Of a stretch of DNA of 64,000 nucleotides, positions 1 to 12,024 are shown in pieces. The notes beneath the pieces were generated by a model that was not told the DNA's origin, searched no databases, and worked only from the letters and a program-made list of their open reading frames with translations. Position 1 is the stretch's first letter, and each line of letters opens with the position of its first letter. This DNA comes from Ryuthela nishihirai (Eukaryota > Arthropoda > Arachnida > Araneae > Heptathelidae): positions 12,847,901 through 12,911,900 of the forward strand of contig JAWZYU010000013.1 of NCBI GenBank assembly GCA_038380435.1, given 5' to 3'. The position numbers were made by a program, and so were the translations under genes.

Positions 1-3000
1 AGACTTCCTCCAATGTAGAATTTGACGATGCCAATAGAAGCAAAGAGTTCAGGTGCCTGCGATGACCTCTGCTCAGGATTATCCACCAGCTGATAAACAT
101 ATCCTGTGAATCTATTCACTTGGGACTGTCAACCCACATCCAAATAGAAAACACAACGAAAGATTCTCCCTCCACAGAAGCCCACCAGTGCAGCAAATTC
201 AAGATCCATAATTATTCTCAGAGCCATAATTCCGTTCAGGTTGGTATATATGGTCAGCACCAGGACTCTGTGTGGTTGATCGCTCCTCAGCAGGGTAGAA
301 GAAAAGAAAAGTAGCCATAGATGTCCAGATCAGTAGGCTACATTGATCTGGCAACCCTCCGCTTCCGTTTCCTTCCACAAGAAGCCTCTCTTTTGAAAGG
401 TACTAAAGGGCTTTTAAATAGGTCTTAAACTTTTTAAATCAGCATTCATTTTTTAATATAAAGAGAACACAGATAATAAGAATATTTCGGAGGTTTAAGA
501 CAATATATTTAAGACAATATATTCAGCTAAAACTCTCTTTATGTGTGATATAAAGAGGTGGATAATTCAAAAGAGATATCTATGCACTCCTTCCCCCTCC
601 CCCCTCCCCATCTTCTAATTATCGGATATGCTATTATCTGAAAAAGAGTAAGTCCAAACGATGTGCTCTATTTCTAAAGATCACTTAATTTTGTTTTCAA
701 TTATGGGTATCATTTAACTACAAGAAGAGGCGCTGTGAATAAGGTAGCAGTCGTTCAAAGCATTGGAGGAGGAAGGAACCACCCCCCTGGGGGAAATGGC
801 GAACCAAAATGCCATCCTCATGCATTAATGTACCAGTCATCAAAGAGAGTCAGTTCCCCCTCATCTTCATTCAATAGATAGACACCACGATTAAATCAGA
901 CCTCTCATGTGTTACATCGACTCTTGTGCATTTTCACATTAAGATTTTTAATGTTCCGGCTAATTCGCAGTTCGCCCTTTTAATTCAAATGCCACAAGAA
1001 TTAAACTAACGTGCAAGTTCTTCTTCGGAACACGTTCTACTGTCCACGATCATTGTAATTGTTGCTACAGAAGATCACTATTGGAAGTGTTATCTGAACT
1101 CACAGCTCAGGAGGTTGTGCATCTGATGCATCAACGATATCATTGAATGAATTGCACCCTTCAGATGTGTGCATGGCTAACACGATCAGATGATTGTTGT
1201 CTACATCATGACACGTTCCCACGAGATTCCTATGCTTCGTTCCGTGCTATTTCGGGGAGGGGGGGGATACGCAAGGTCTAACATTATATAGCAATGATGA
1301 TGATGCATGTATTGCATTTGACAGACGATGTTGGAAGATTATATACATATGTATTAAATCTAGATTCTTGAAATAAATTTTCCGAGCAGTTATTAGTCGA
1401 TCCGCTTCTCTTAATGTATATTGAAACTTTTCCAATTGAAATTGAGCAACACATGAGGATTAATACAAGTTGGATAAGTAATATTCATCAGTCATATTTA
1501 GGGCAATTAAAGTTTTAGTTAATATGTCAATGTGCATTATAATAACGGTGAAAAGTCAAAAATATGCGGCACCATTCAAAGTCTTCGGTCGGAATGAGCC
1601 TCATCCCCAAGTAGCTCTCCAGCAGGGACTAGAGATTTTAATCAGAACTTCCTGAAATTGTAGCCTCTCTTCATCTGAAACCTTTCCCCTCTCAACATAT
1701 TCGTTGCCTTGACGATGAAACTTATCACCTCAAATATTTGCGACGAACGTCCAATCCTGTTTCGTTTGTTATAATCAGTCTCAGTTATTTCTTATAAAAC
1801 TTAAAAAATCCATCTCTTTTGCTTCTAGGGGTGGTGTCGACTTAGGCTAGAAATAGACAGAAAAAAGAAGCACAAGATTAAAAAAAAGTTAGACATTTTT
1901 AATTGCTTTAATTTTTAAAAATGATTTTCACTTTTTAATCCACGTAATGTCTCAGAAAACAGGAGAGCCATAGGCTGCATTAGAAATGAAGAGATTTGCA
2001 TTTGCCAAACGTTGAGAGTTCATAATTACTTGCAATGTGTATGTATATACGATATGGTTCCATTTTATTAGTGATTTTTGAAAGGAAAGTGATAAAACAG
2101 AATTAAAAAGTTATCTTAAAGTAATTGCCATATTGGCAAATAGAACAGACTTTACGAGACAATGGGCATCTTGCATCCCCCCCCTTTAAAGTGGTTTTAG
2201 CAAAAACTACTTTTTTTGTGTAGTTTTTATAAGCTGGAGATTGTTTGTCACTTCTCTAAAATTATTCCTGAGAAAAGTGATCCAATCAGTATTTTGAAAA
2301 ACAATCGGGATGTCCCTGAAAAAACATTTTTTTTTCTCAGTCCGTACCTTTTTCTTATTTTAATCCTGAATTCTTCTTTCGCGTAAAGAGAGATTTCAGT
2401 AAATGTTTCGAATTCGGTTCACTTATTTCACTCGCTAAAAACCCGCAAATAAATTTTCCTCTTCAGCATCTAACAAGTCAGCATCAAAGTCCTCCCTCAC
2501 AATCTAATTATGTTGTGGATCCTCATCCTTCAGTTTTCTTCAAAAACTTATTATTCTGCCTCGAATCTTAGAAGAAGCATAAGATGTGCATGCCTCAGCT
2601 CAATACTTCGCATCCCGTCTTTTTTTTTAATGTTTGTTTTCCCTCAAAATATGAATCCCAACCAATGCTTGTGAAGAAGCGAATCAGGGTTCATCATGGT
2701 TTCGTTTCCCCCGATTTTTTTATCCTGTTGCATTGCTCTTACTTCGCTTTCACTATTCAAAGCGTTCATTATTTGGAAAACAACTAAGAGAAATCGTCTT
2801 TTGAGTTTGCAGTAATACAGAGGTTGTTTAAAAAAAATTCATCTTGTTAAGCCTTTCGATTATTAATAAGTATATATGTGAACTCCAACATCTCTTCGAA
2901 AGTGACTGGTTAGAGCTGTTGCGTACACTATGAGAGTCTTGGGCGTCTGATTCTAGATTGAATTGGCTTCGTCCGCCAGTATTACATCCGGGAGTTTCGC

Positions 3001-4683
3001 CTCATCAAGCACCTTTCTGCATTGTGGACAAACGGAGGACGACTCTTAACTATCATCAGTCGAGATTGCCATTGATTATGAACTGCTGGGGGAGTTAATG
3101 GAAGTCGGAAAAACATCTCATTAATCCTGAAGCTTAATTATGTCATTAATTGCAACTATGAAAAATCAGTTTTCATCTGGGGATCATTTAACACTCATAG
3201 GTGATGCATTTTCCTACTCTATAATAATCTATTCTTGTGTGGGTAAGATTTCACCTAATGATCAAAATAAACGATAGTTACAACCGAATCTCATTATCAT
3301 TTTATTCATTTGTTAGGTGACCAGCCTAGATAAAATTTAAGAAGAGTTGAAAACAATTTATATAAGGCTTACAAAAAAAATGAGTTATATTCCGAACCTC
3401 ACTTTCGCCCCCCCCCCCCCTCCTGCCCTTTGTTGCCCCATTTAAAGCTGTCATTCGGAAATCGGATGCTTTTGATCAAATCCAATTATTTTTTTTAAAT
3501 CTTCCAAGTTCCCAAAAATATAATCTAATCACTCCTCTGAAAATGCTAGAATTCACAATATTGCTCTTTTCACAAGATGGCGATCATTGCGTTGGAGGGT
3601 CTCAGTTACTGCACATGAATAAATTCCGTCCTTTTGAAGCTTCGTCCCCGTCCGATGTTTTCATCCTCATCTTTCATTTGTTAATCCGTCATCTTCTGCT
3701 ACAACTGCCATCATTTCTGTCCGAGGTCCTCCTCCTCCCATCCTCATCGATTGCTCTCCGCTTCCTTTGATCTAACTCGCGAGTCTTGTTCCTCGTGCTC
3801 TTTTCCTTTATTCCTCGACTTGTGACGTGAGTAACAAAGTCCCGAGGTGACTCTCAGCCACAAGCAGAGCGTGAGAGTCCGACTCCAACCCGAGCTCCTG
3901 TTTGCCCCCCCCCCCCCTCCGCCGTCACAATTTTCTTTACTGTCTCTTTCGTCTGCGCTTGCGTGACCGTCTCCAACTTTCGGTTGCCCGCGACCCGACT
4001 GTCAGCTCCACGTTGATGCGCATCACGCTCTGCTGGTTTGCGCAACGATAAAGGAAAACGTTATCAGATGATGATGATGTTTTTCTTTTCCTCCTCCTCC
4101 TCCTCCTGTAAGAGAGAGAAAGATTCGACATGGAAATGCGGGACACGAGCTCGCCCCGATTATCAATTACGTAATGAAAAAAAAATCCACATGACTGCAA
4201 AAATGAGAAGGAAGAAATTCTGTGGTCCAAAAACTTTTCGTTTATTTCATTCCAATGCGCAATTAAATTTTGCACGTGCTTCTGTTGTTCCGCTAACAAA
4301 GGGATGTGGATAGAAATGCGATTATTTCCGACTTCAAAAATTAGGAAACTTCTGACGTTTCTTGGCGATGTGAAATCTCTCTCACAGTAATGACTTTTGT
4401 AACACGACAATTCTAAAGTTTTCGGTAAAGAAAAAAAAAAGTTATCAATTGATATTATCAAAAGCAATTCTTCTCGTCTTATGAGGCAGTTTCAGATCCA
4501 TTACTTCCATATGCAAGGGGTTTTCTGGTTTACTTACTGAATGATCTCAAGCTAAAATCTGTGCTAAAAACCAGTTGTTTAGCACAGAATTAGAAAAAAC
4601 TGAATTCCATTGTAAGAAAGGGTTTTGTTTGTGACCGTCCATTCCAACAACGCGTTAAAAAGTTTCTCAATCTCTGATGAGAT
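1..4683. other. Gene-free AT-rich stretch
   Basis: I see no coding region, RNA gene or recognisable transposon here. All open frames are short and lack family motifs. Visible items are a 13-C run at 3408-3420, a 13-C run at 3905-3917, a (TCC)n tract near 4088-4107, and a small tandem duplication of about 14 bases near 498-525. Ancient unrecognisable repeats cannot be excluded. Confidence 0.6.
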
Positions 4684-4704
4684 TTGTCTCCTTCAACGCC
4701 TTGT

Positions 4705-4995
4705 AGGGAAGATTGGCTCCCGCCTGTAGTCCGTCAGGCTCGTAATCTGCAATTCCCAGGTTCGAGTCCCAATTCTGTCAGCGTTGAGATTTATCTCCTC
4801 AAAACCCACAGCCTTGCCCTGGCCAGTAGGAGACGCCGACGCGCTTGGAAAGGCCCCCGTGTGCGGGAGAGTCATATCCTGCGCACTTTAAAAAACACGC
4901 TGGATGGCCCTTGCTAGAGGTTTCCATCCATCTCCCAACAGCTGTCCATTGATTCCCCCCCCCAACTTTCTCTGAGTCCTCGGGGTCCTCCACTT
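4705..4995 (+). mobile_element. SINE1 copy, diverged
   Basis: This is a tRNA-derived SINE recognisable by alignment to the better copy 33 bases downstream. The tRNA-like head has a degraded box A and an intact box B (GGTTCGAGTCC). The body shows the 'GAGATTTATCTCC', 'GCTTGGAAAGGC' and 'AACACGCTGGATGGCC' blocks. The end of the body is eroded after 'CTCGGGGTCC' and the usual ACAACCCAACC tail is absent. It has many more substitutions than its neighbour, so it is an older insertion. It has no coding capacity. Confidence 0.85.
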
Positions 4996-5027
4996 CTAAC
5001 TTTCCCTTTCGGTCCAGCGTGGGTCGT

Positions 5028-5414
5028 GGGGCGGGGGTGGCTCAGTCGGTAGCGCGCCAGGCTCGTAATCTGTAGTTCCCAGGTTCGAGTCCCAGCTGGG
5101 TCAGCGTTGAGATTTATCTCCGCAAAATTCCCCGCCCTGCCCACAGTCAGTAGGGGACACCGATGGGCTTGGAAAGGCCGCCGTCCGTCGGATGGGACGT
5201 TAAGCCGTGGCCCGTGTGCGGGAGAGCTATACCCTGTGCACGTTAAAGAACACGCTGGATGGCCTTGACGGGAGGCTACCATCTGTCTCCCAACAGCTGT
5301 TCCAGTGGGTCCCCTCCCCCAACCTTCTCTGAGCCTTCGGGGTCCATGTGACCTGGCCATTTAGCCCATGGCGTGCAAAAAAGTGCAGCTCAGAGGTAAA
5401 ACAACCCAACCCAA
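5028..5414 (+). mobile_element. SINE1 full-length copy, tRNA-Met-derived
   Basis: This is the best complete plus-strand copy of SINE1. The head carries RNA polymerase III box A (about 5038-5055) and box B (5092-5102). The layout matches an elongator tRNA-Met: 'GGTAGCGCG' D-loop and a 'CTCGTAATCTG' anticodon arm (CGT here, CAT in the copy at 28276). A body of about 300 bases follows and the element ends in ACAACCCAACCCAAC rather than poly(A). An 11-base direct repeat CGGTCCAGCGT at 5010-5020 and 5415-5425 looks like the target-site duplication. Seven extra bases lie between the left repeat and the usual start. Being non-coding, it would have depended on a LINE for mobility. Confidence 0.92.
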
Positions 5415-5425
5415 CGGTCCAGCGT

Positions 5426-7408
5426 TTTATTACTATTGCCATATGTAGGACTGAAATGCCAAGATGGTTTATTCGTAAAGACATGTCGCCTTTTATTTGT
5501 CTTTCCGTTTCGTCTGTATATTCTTAAAATAAGATAAAAAAAAGTTTCAGTCCCCAATTGCCATTTACCTGCTGCAAATGATTCGTCAGTTAATGCTCTC
5601 GAAAAGAGAGTGAAACTTTAGAGAGTGGGGGAAGCGGAATTCTCGAAAGACCTTCGCAATATGAAGAAACGAAATCAATTCTTCCTTCAGATAATAACGG
5701 CCATCGCATGAAGAAGGGATGAAGCGATAACCAGGATGCTAATGATATCCTAATGCGCTTCTCAACACACCAGATGACGTAATGGTTTCCATGAGCAAAT
5801 GAACTTGCAGAAATTCATTCCAAAGTGGGATCCGCTCTTAATGGAACCAATCTGATTATATACAGATATTTAATAAAAGGAGGGAAATTGGATGAATGCA
5901 TTCAATGACTCGCGACAGAAACTAATCTCTCCATAAGATATAAACACAAGCTTTTTATATTCATCGTCATTTACTCACTGAGATGATGCAATTTTTAATT
6001 TATTCCTTGCTGCATCACAGATTTATTGCAACGGAAGATCCGGTTGTTTCTGGTGTTGGGATTGCACGTCACTGAAGCAACTCTTTCAAGATGGAACACT
6101 GGCAGACGATCATTACAGTGATTCCCTTTATTCCTCCCCCTCCACCTCCCCCATTTGAACGAGTCGCTCATTTATGAAACTCGTCGCAGTTCTGTTCAAT
6201 AATGAATGATAAAGAAGATCGTCTGCCTCAATCGTGGAGAAGAAATGTGCCCATTTCCTTTGTTGCCATCGCCTCTGCGAGTGGGTGCGGCGGGAAATAA
6301 AGAGCAGCGTCAGGAGATTTTTTTTTTTTTGCTCCTCCAGCCTTCCCACGTTTCCAAAATAAGTTCTTTGTCCCTCTGCTGGAAACAACGACTACACTTT
6401 CGCATGCATATGTAAATGTGACAGTCTCGGGCTTAATCAACATCTTAACAGAATGGGTTCATTTCCATGCCGTGAATGGGGCGGCGGGGCGCTTTCATGG
6501 ACGTCAGAATGACACATTGGCAGACGCTTGGGCGGCCGCACCGACGTGTCGTCGTTTGCTCTGTGCACGGAAATCCAGTGTCGATACGAATTGACACGCG
6601 GACGATATCTTGTAATTACCCATCGTCCCTTTATCTGAGGCCCAGGCGGTGCCTTTGAAGCCGATGCCCCTCCGATAGCCTGCTTCTCTGTTGGCAGAGG
6701 AGTTAATTTTCAGATTTAATCTTTCTAAAATTGCAGTGCAGCATAGATCACAATTCGATCTCGTCTCCTAATTACCTAAACTCGCCGTTAATAAATTATC
6801 CGAGTATTGCTTTCAAGTCTTCTGCAACCTGCTAAAAACAGGCGGAAAAGTTTTGAAGTAAAGATGTGATGTCTTGCAGTTAATTCAATTTATTTGAAAC
6901 ACTTTAAGCTTGGAAAAAATCTTCGTTTCATTTACTCGTATTTCCTAATCAGTCAACTAGTAGTAATTAATTAAAGCTGACGGCGAATATTAAAGCTGAC
7001 GGCTTTAGAAATATTCAGGAATTTGTCTCGTTGAGAAGGTGAATTTTCGAAAGTTAAACCGCATATTAGATGAAGTATACAACAAAAAAGACGCCAACTA
7101 GATTAACAGAGGCACTCGTCTGAAATATGAACTTGCGACGTTTTGCATAAAGCACATTCTTAATGTTTATAGATTTCGGATTCTCATTAATTCACGACTC
7201 GAGATTAAAAAGCGATCGATGTTTAACTTTTCAAGATAAAACCAAAACCCTCAGTCTCTCTTTCAATACACGATTTAATCATTGCGCAGTTCGTATTTTA
7301 ATCTTTAATTAATAGGACAATTTTAGAAATTAAAACTTTCGAAAAAATCATATGTCAATTTTTAACTTTTCCAAAAGCTGTTTTCTGAATTTTGTCTTCT
7401 GGCATTAA
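5426..7408. other. No gene seen
   Basis: Nothing in this stretch is supported as a gene or known repeat. Open frames near 6128-6443 overlap on both strands and are low-complexity. A 14-base repeat (TTAAAGCTGACGGC) occurs twice at 6971-7003. Confidence 0.55.
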
Positions 7409-7460
7409 GTGAAACTGGGGCATGCTCCGTTGGCGTGAAACTGGGGCATGCTCCGTTGGC
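7409..7460. repeat. 26-bp perfect tandem duplication
   Basis: A 26-base unit beginning GTGAAACTGGGGCATGCTCC occurs twice in direct succession (7409-7434 and 7435-7460) with no mismatch. The identity implies a recent slippage or duplication event. No function is evident. Confidence 0.95.
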
Positions 7461-7621
7461 AGGAACCTCATAAATGCTCACATAGGCCAAAGATGGACTT
7501 CAGAAGGAAAACATCACGGATGTTCTGTAGACATTCTCCGTTTCCCGACATAGATGGCGCCACCAGAGAATCAAATAATATGCGGGAAAGTCTAGAAATG
7601 CCATTAGCGGTTCAAAAAGTT

Positions 7622-7705
7622 AGCAGCTGATGACGTAGTCGTTATTACGCCTGGCATGTTACTAGGAGACGTGGGTTAGAATCCCTCTCGCGGCGAAAGC
7701 AATTT
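7622..7705 (+). other. tRNA-like segment, possible SINE head
   Basis: The segment has a degenerate box A ('TGACGTAGTCGTTATTACG') and a box-B-like 'GGTTAGAATCC' at plausible spacing, followed by a T-rich tract. I could not fold a convincing cloverleaf with a matched acceptor stem, so it is more likely the head of an old tRNA-derived SINE than a working tRNA gene. Confidence 0.35.
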
Positions 7706-7919
7706 TTTTTCAGCTAACTATTTCGTGAATTTCACAGTTCTATTCCATTAACTGTGTCTGATGTACAAGTTTTTGAATTCCTACTGTTTTATCTTTTAAA
7801 TCATGACTTTACACTGGCATTCGCGTCCCCCCCCCCGTTTTTTATTAAATAAAGTACAAATAAAAGTATAGAAATGAGCGCTTTATATTTGGACACGTGA
7901 ATGTTGGGGATCACGCAGT

Positions 7920-7933
7920 AAGCATATCAGTAA
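7920..7933. repeat. Left target-site duplication of LINE A
   Basis: AAGCATATCAGTAA here is repeated exactly at 13321-13334, just beyond the opposite end of LINE A. A 14-base perfect match at both borders of a coherent LINE is best read as its target-site duplication. The same 14 bases resemble a conserved stretch at the 5' end of large-subunit rRNA. Confidence 0.75.
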
Positions 7934-8264
7934 GACTCTCTAAAATTAAATGATGCCTGCCCAGCCAAATACGGCACTACAGGCTAATCGGAGCTACTCT
8001 AAAATTTTGTTCCCCCACGAAATTTTGTTCCCCTGTCCGCTGGAAGAACACCATCATTTTTCTTTTACATCTTTCTCTTTATTTAACAAAACATATTACA
8101 ATATATACACTTAGGGTACTACTTAGTACCCTTTACAAATAATATATAAATTATATAATATTTTCATTTAAATATAATAACACTTAACTTTTGAAGTTTT
8201 CGGACTTCGAACTTCTTTATCTTGACACATATCTTCTCGATATTATCGTCTTCTCATCGTCACT

Positions 8265-8429
8265 GTAGGAGGGGAGATTTATCCCCTCCCATTTGTCTTA
8301 ATAAACAATCTTCTTATCTTCTAGTTTTTCCTTTGACATATTGACTCATCGTTTTAATATGATCTTCTCATAACAGTAGGAGGAGAATTCAGTCCCCTCC
8401 CACGGTAGGAGGAGAACCAGTCCCCTCCC
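8265..8429 (-). repeat. Three GGAGG...CCTCC hairpin repeats in LINE A 3' region
   Basis: Three related hairpins lie at 8265-8290, 8376-8401 and 8405-8429. The first has a perfect 8-bp stem GGAGGGGA/TCCCCTCC. The other two share GTAGGAGGAGAA...TCCCCTCCC. Flanking bases of the first two (TTGACACAT, ATCTTCTC) are also alike, so a unit of roughly 110 bases seems to have been duplicated. The hairpins overlap the end of ORF2 and the 3' UTR, where LINE RNA is often recognised by its reverse transcriptase. Confidence 0.75.
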
Positions 8430-9775
8430 TATAGTCTATTATTATAAAGTTCTGTGTATCATCGTAAACATATCTCATTATATCCCTAACTTGAGATCTT
8501 AAATCCGTTAATTCCCAAAGAAGATTTAATCTATCACGACCAAGTCTCACTAAGTTATTTCCTCTTATATTCAGTAACCGAGGACAGTCAAAAATGTAGT
8601 GAAGGGCTCCCTCTTCTCGGGAGCCACAAACACACGAGCACTTTTTTATATTTAAATCTATTATAATACTTTGGGAAGTTGCCATGGTCTGTAAAGACTT
8701 GATTTGAGTAAACGTCTGTCGAGATTCTTTTAACAGAAGCTTTCTTTAAGAATCTGTACGTATATCTTCCTGTTGTATCCTCTTGCTCCCATCTAGATTG
8801 CCAGATCTTGATGCTTTTTTATCTTAATCGCGTCTTAAGACTATCTTTAGAAATGGGTACTTCAATGTCTACTTGTATCTTACTGCATGCTCTTTTTGCA
8901 TGGTCATCTGCTAGCTCGTTTCCTGGACAACCTTGATGACTTTTAACCCAATGGAAGTTTATCTTCCTGCCTTCTTCAAGTTCTGTTATGATGTTCTTAA
9001 TTCTATCCACTGTTTGATTTTTGTGTTTTATTCTCTGCAGCACATATAGTGCAGACTGACTGTCTGAGTACAAGTCCATTTCTTGATCTGAACTGATGGT
9101 AACAAACCATTCTACGGCTTTTAATATTGCGAAGACTTCAGCTTGAAAAACAGTCGTTGAGTATGACAGTCTATATTCATTTTGAATTATTGAACTTGCA
9201 CCTTTATAGATGCACATGGATGCTCCAGTGTGCTCTTCCATTCTGGATCCATTTGTATATATTCTTGTGTCATTATTTGAGTCCTCTGGCGGGATCTTGT
9301 CCCACCTTATTTGAGTTTGTTTAGCTGGGTGTGTTACCCATTTAGAGATTTGGTTTTCAATATGATTACTTTCTATTAACTCTTCCCAGAGTTCTACGTT
9401 TCGTTTTAGTGTAAATATTCTATATATCGCTGCTTTTTGTTCTATAATCAGTTCTAGTGGTAGCGTTCCTGCTAGAACCTGAAGAGCAGACGTTGATGTC
9501 GTTTTAAAACATCTTGTTATACCCAAGGGGGCTAATCTTTGGATCTGTTGTAATTTCTGCATTATTCTCACAGTCCCACCATGGGGCCACCATGCTCCAC
9601 AGTCATAGGTTACTATCCTTTCAATCCCCCCCCCCTTATATAATTCTTTCTTAACTACTCCTTTTAGCCCCCATGTCCTAGTTGACATTCTATGTAGGGC
9701 ATTCAATATTCTAGCACATCTGTCTTTAACATTATTTAGATGGCATAACCATTTTCTTTTATTGTCCAGCCACAC
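8389..9775 (-). pseudogene. LINE A ORF2: RT thumb, RNase H and C-terminal zinc knuckle
   Basis: The open frame 9775-8819 begins in the RT thumb (W-L-D...H-L-N-N-V) and continues into an RNase H domain. Visible RNase H landmarks are IYTNGS, FQAEVFAILKAV, LYSDSQSAL and HWVKSHQG-CPGNELAD. The first catalytic residue, normally Asp in YTDGS, is Asn here (codon at 9251-9253), a change expected to cripple RNase H. A frame break near 8800 separates this from the tail frame 8685-8389, which carries a C-terminal knuckle of the pattern CxCVCG...H...DCP typical of R1/I-like ORF2 proteins. The product would degrade the RNA strand during target-primed reverse transcription. Confidence 0.88.
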
Positions 9776-10790
9776 TCCTAAGTATTTCAGAACCTTGACT
9801 GCTTTTACTGGTTTGTCTTTAAACCTTAGACTCGAAGCCTTTTAATTTTCCCTTCTTTGGGAAACACTATGATATTTGTCTTTTCTGGACTAAATTCCAG
9901 CCTCGTTCTTTCAGCCCAATTTTCTAGGTCTGCTAACACTTTTTGACAATCTTGTTCCGGTATGTCTCCCTGAGGCCGAGACAATAACTATTATATCGTC
10001 AGCATAAGCTTGAATCTGTGTACCTTCTTTGGTTATAATATTTAAAGCAGAGTCTTCTACAATATTTCACAGCAGGGGTCCTGAATTAGACCCCTTGTGG
10101 ACAACCTTTGTAATACTGTCTGGAGATTTCTATCTCCCCGTCTTTAACTACTATTCTTCTCTTTGAAAGATAACTACTGAAGACTTTAAATAAATTCTTT
10201 GGGCATTTATGTCTTCTTAGTTCATCTAGTAGAAAGGGCCACCAAACGTTATTAAATGCCCCTTTCACATCTAGAGATATAACACACGTGTGCTTCTTTA
10301 GCCCCTTATTGTCATCTATGGTAGCCATCAACTTTGAAATAGCCATCGTCGTGTTTTTGCCTGGAATAAATCCAAACTGGTTTGGATTTAATTTTTCATT
10401 ACTGTGTAGGAAGAAGCTTAATCAAACAGTTTATCGAGCACTTTGCTCCATGATGATAACAGACATATTGGTCTGTATGCAGAAGGACTTTTCCTATCTT
10501 TTCCTTCTTTGTTAAATAGAATTAGTTCATCTACTTTCCAGCTGTCTGGAAAAATTCCTCTCTTGAGACATTCATTTAAAATGCTTACAAACCAGCTTCT
10601 ATTTACCTCAAAGAGTTCTTGTATTATTTCCAGGGAAAGTCCATCCAATCCTGGCACTTTTCCCTTGTTCATTGATTCCAAAACTTCTTCGACTTCTATT
10701 ATAGTAAATAGACTGTCATCTTCCGTGCTGACAGATCTCCTTGATCTCTTTCTAATATTCCTATGATATTCGTTATCTTCTTCCCTTTTG
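9776..10790 (-). pseudogene. LINE A ORF2: reverse transcriptase core
   Basis: RT motifs run along the minus strand. They are KSPSAYRPICLLSSWSKVLD, then NPNQFGFIPGKNTT, ISLDVKGAFNNVWW (motif A, catalytic Asp), KGCPQG (motif B), and AYADD at about 10006-9995 (motif C). The frame is broken near 10420, again just after CPQG (about 10090), and a TGA replaces the Trp expected a few residues downstream. All catalytic landmarks can be seen, but no continuous frame remains. The enzyme would copy the element's RNA at a nicked target. Confidence 0.88.
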
Positions 10791-12010
10791 TCCAACGGGA
10801 AGTGATATTCCAGTAGACTGTTTAAGGATTCCCTCACATTTTTCGTTAGAGAACCGTCTTCTTGCACAATTGTTGAGAGTTTAAACGCTCCTCTTGTTGC
10901 CTCTTTTGCAGCCTTAAAATGTACACCAAAACGTTTTTCTTGTGATACTTCATCACATGGTTTTCTCCAGCTATTATTTTTAGCTGTATTAATATCCTTT
11001 TTATATTTAGCCTCCCATAACTTATATTCTTCTCTTAAGTTCTTTCTTTGTCTTTCATCTGTATAACATCCCTGATATTTTCGTCTTCTATTTTTGACTT
11101 CCTTTCTAAGCTTAGTCAATTCTTTATTCCACCAAGGGACTTTTCTATAACCTGAGTTCACTTCTCGGTTATTCTCCTTCTGATTATCACTACATATTTT
11201 CTGTAATAACTTTGTTATATTTACTCTATATTCATCTAAGTCTTTTTGCTGTTCGACCTCTATTGAGGACCTTGTTAAGAATTTTTCTGAAAGTTCCTTT
11301 CGGAATTCTATCCAATCAAGATTCTTAATAGAATATCTTTGTTTTAAACTTGTGCTTGTATTCACAAAATTCAGAGAGAAACTAATATACGCATGGTCAC
11401 TACAACTAATCTCATCTTCCACTGTCCATTCTAGGACAAAGTCCTGATTTAAGACTCTATGCAAAGTCACATCAATCCAGCTAGTGCCTAGACTGCTGGT
11501 GAAAGTTGGTTCACTGTTCGGATCATTTACAATTGAAAATCCGTTTTGGTTAATAAATTCTAGGACTTCCTTCCCTCTCTGGTCCTCTCTCTGAGGACCC
11601 CGGAGATTGCTGCTTGCGTTAAAATCCCCTCCCAGGACTCTGTCCCAGCCAGGGTAAATCTGAACCATATTAGAGATGATTTGGAAGTTATCCTCCAGCG
11701 AATCTTTAGGTGGACAATACATCGAAATCAACACACACTTTCGACTTCCTTTCTCAATTGTAACTACTACAACATTTCTAGATGTGTAGATTTCTGTAGC
11801 ACTGATATTTCGTTTAACAATCACAATTGCACTTCTTGGCAGTGGGTGAGAGATGCCCCAAAGTTTCTCCAGCCCGCTGGGAAACCTCTTATTTTATCCT
11901 TATAAACATAAGGTTCTTGCACCAATGCTATATCAAAGTCCTATTCTTCCATGTACAAGAAAAATCTGTTTTTGCACCTCTGGCATGGTGTAAGTTTATT
12001 TGAACTGTTT
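10791..12010 (-). pseudogene. LINE A ORF2: APE-type endonuclease and linker
   Basis: The endonuclease starts near 11985 with QINLHHARGAKTDF and continues through DIALVQEPYV, where frame breaks occur. It then lies in the long frame that opens at 11824. Landmarks are VLISMYCPP, VLGGDFNASS (active-site DFN), FTSSLGTSWIDVTL and SCSDHAYISF (terminal SDH). A basic linker of about 250 residues leads into the RT. The protein nicks the target to prime reverse transcription. The R1-like EP(Y/W) motif and SDHA ending support R1/I-group membership. Confidence 0.85.
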
Positions 12011-12024
12011 TAGACAAGTGCATC

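Noticed and set aside
5038..5102. tRNA gene suggested by perfect box A and box B
   Set aside because: The same head is followed by a constant ~300-base body in a dozen places with target duplications, so it is a SINE head, not a tRNA gene. The same applies to the SINE2 heads.
4693..5484. Several minus-strand frames of 60-148 codons
   Set aside because: They are translations of SINE1 antisense. The same peptides (for example CFTSERHFFAHHGLNGQ) recur at every SINE1 copy.
8041..8260. Possible separate gene downstream of LINE A
   Set aside because: The stretch lies inside the element's borders set by the target duplication and is non-coding; it is the 3' UTR.
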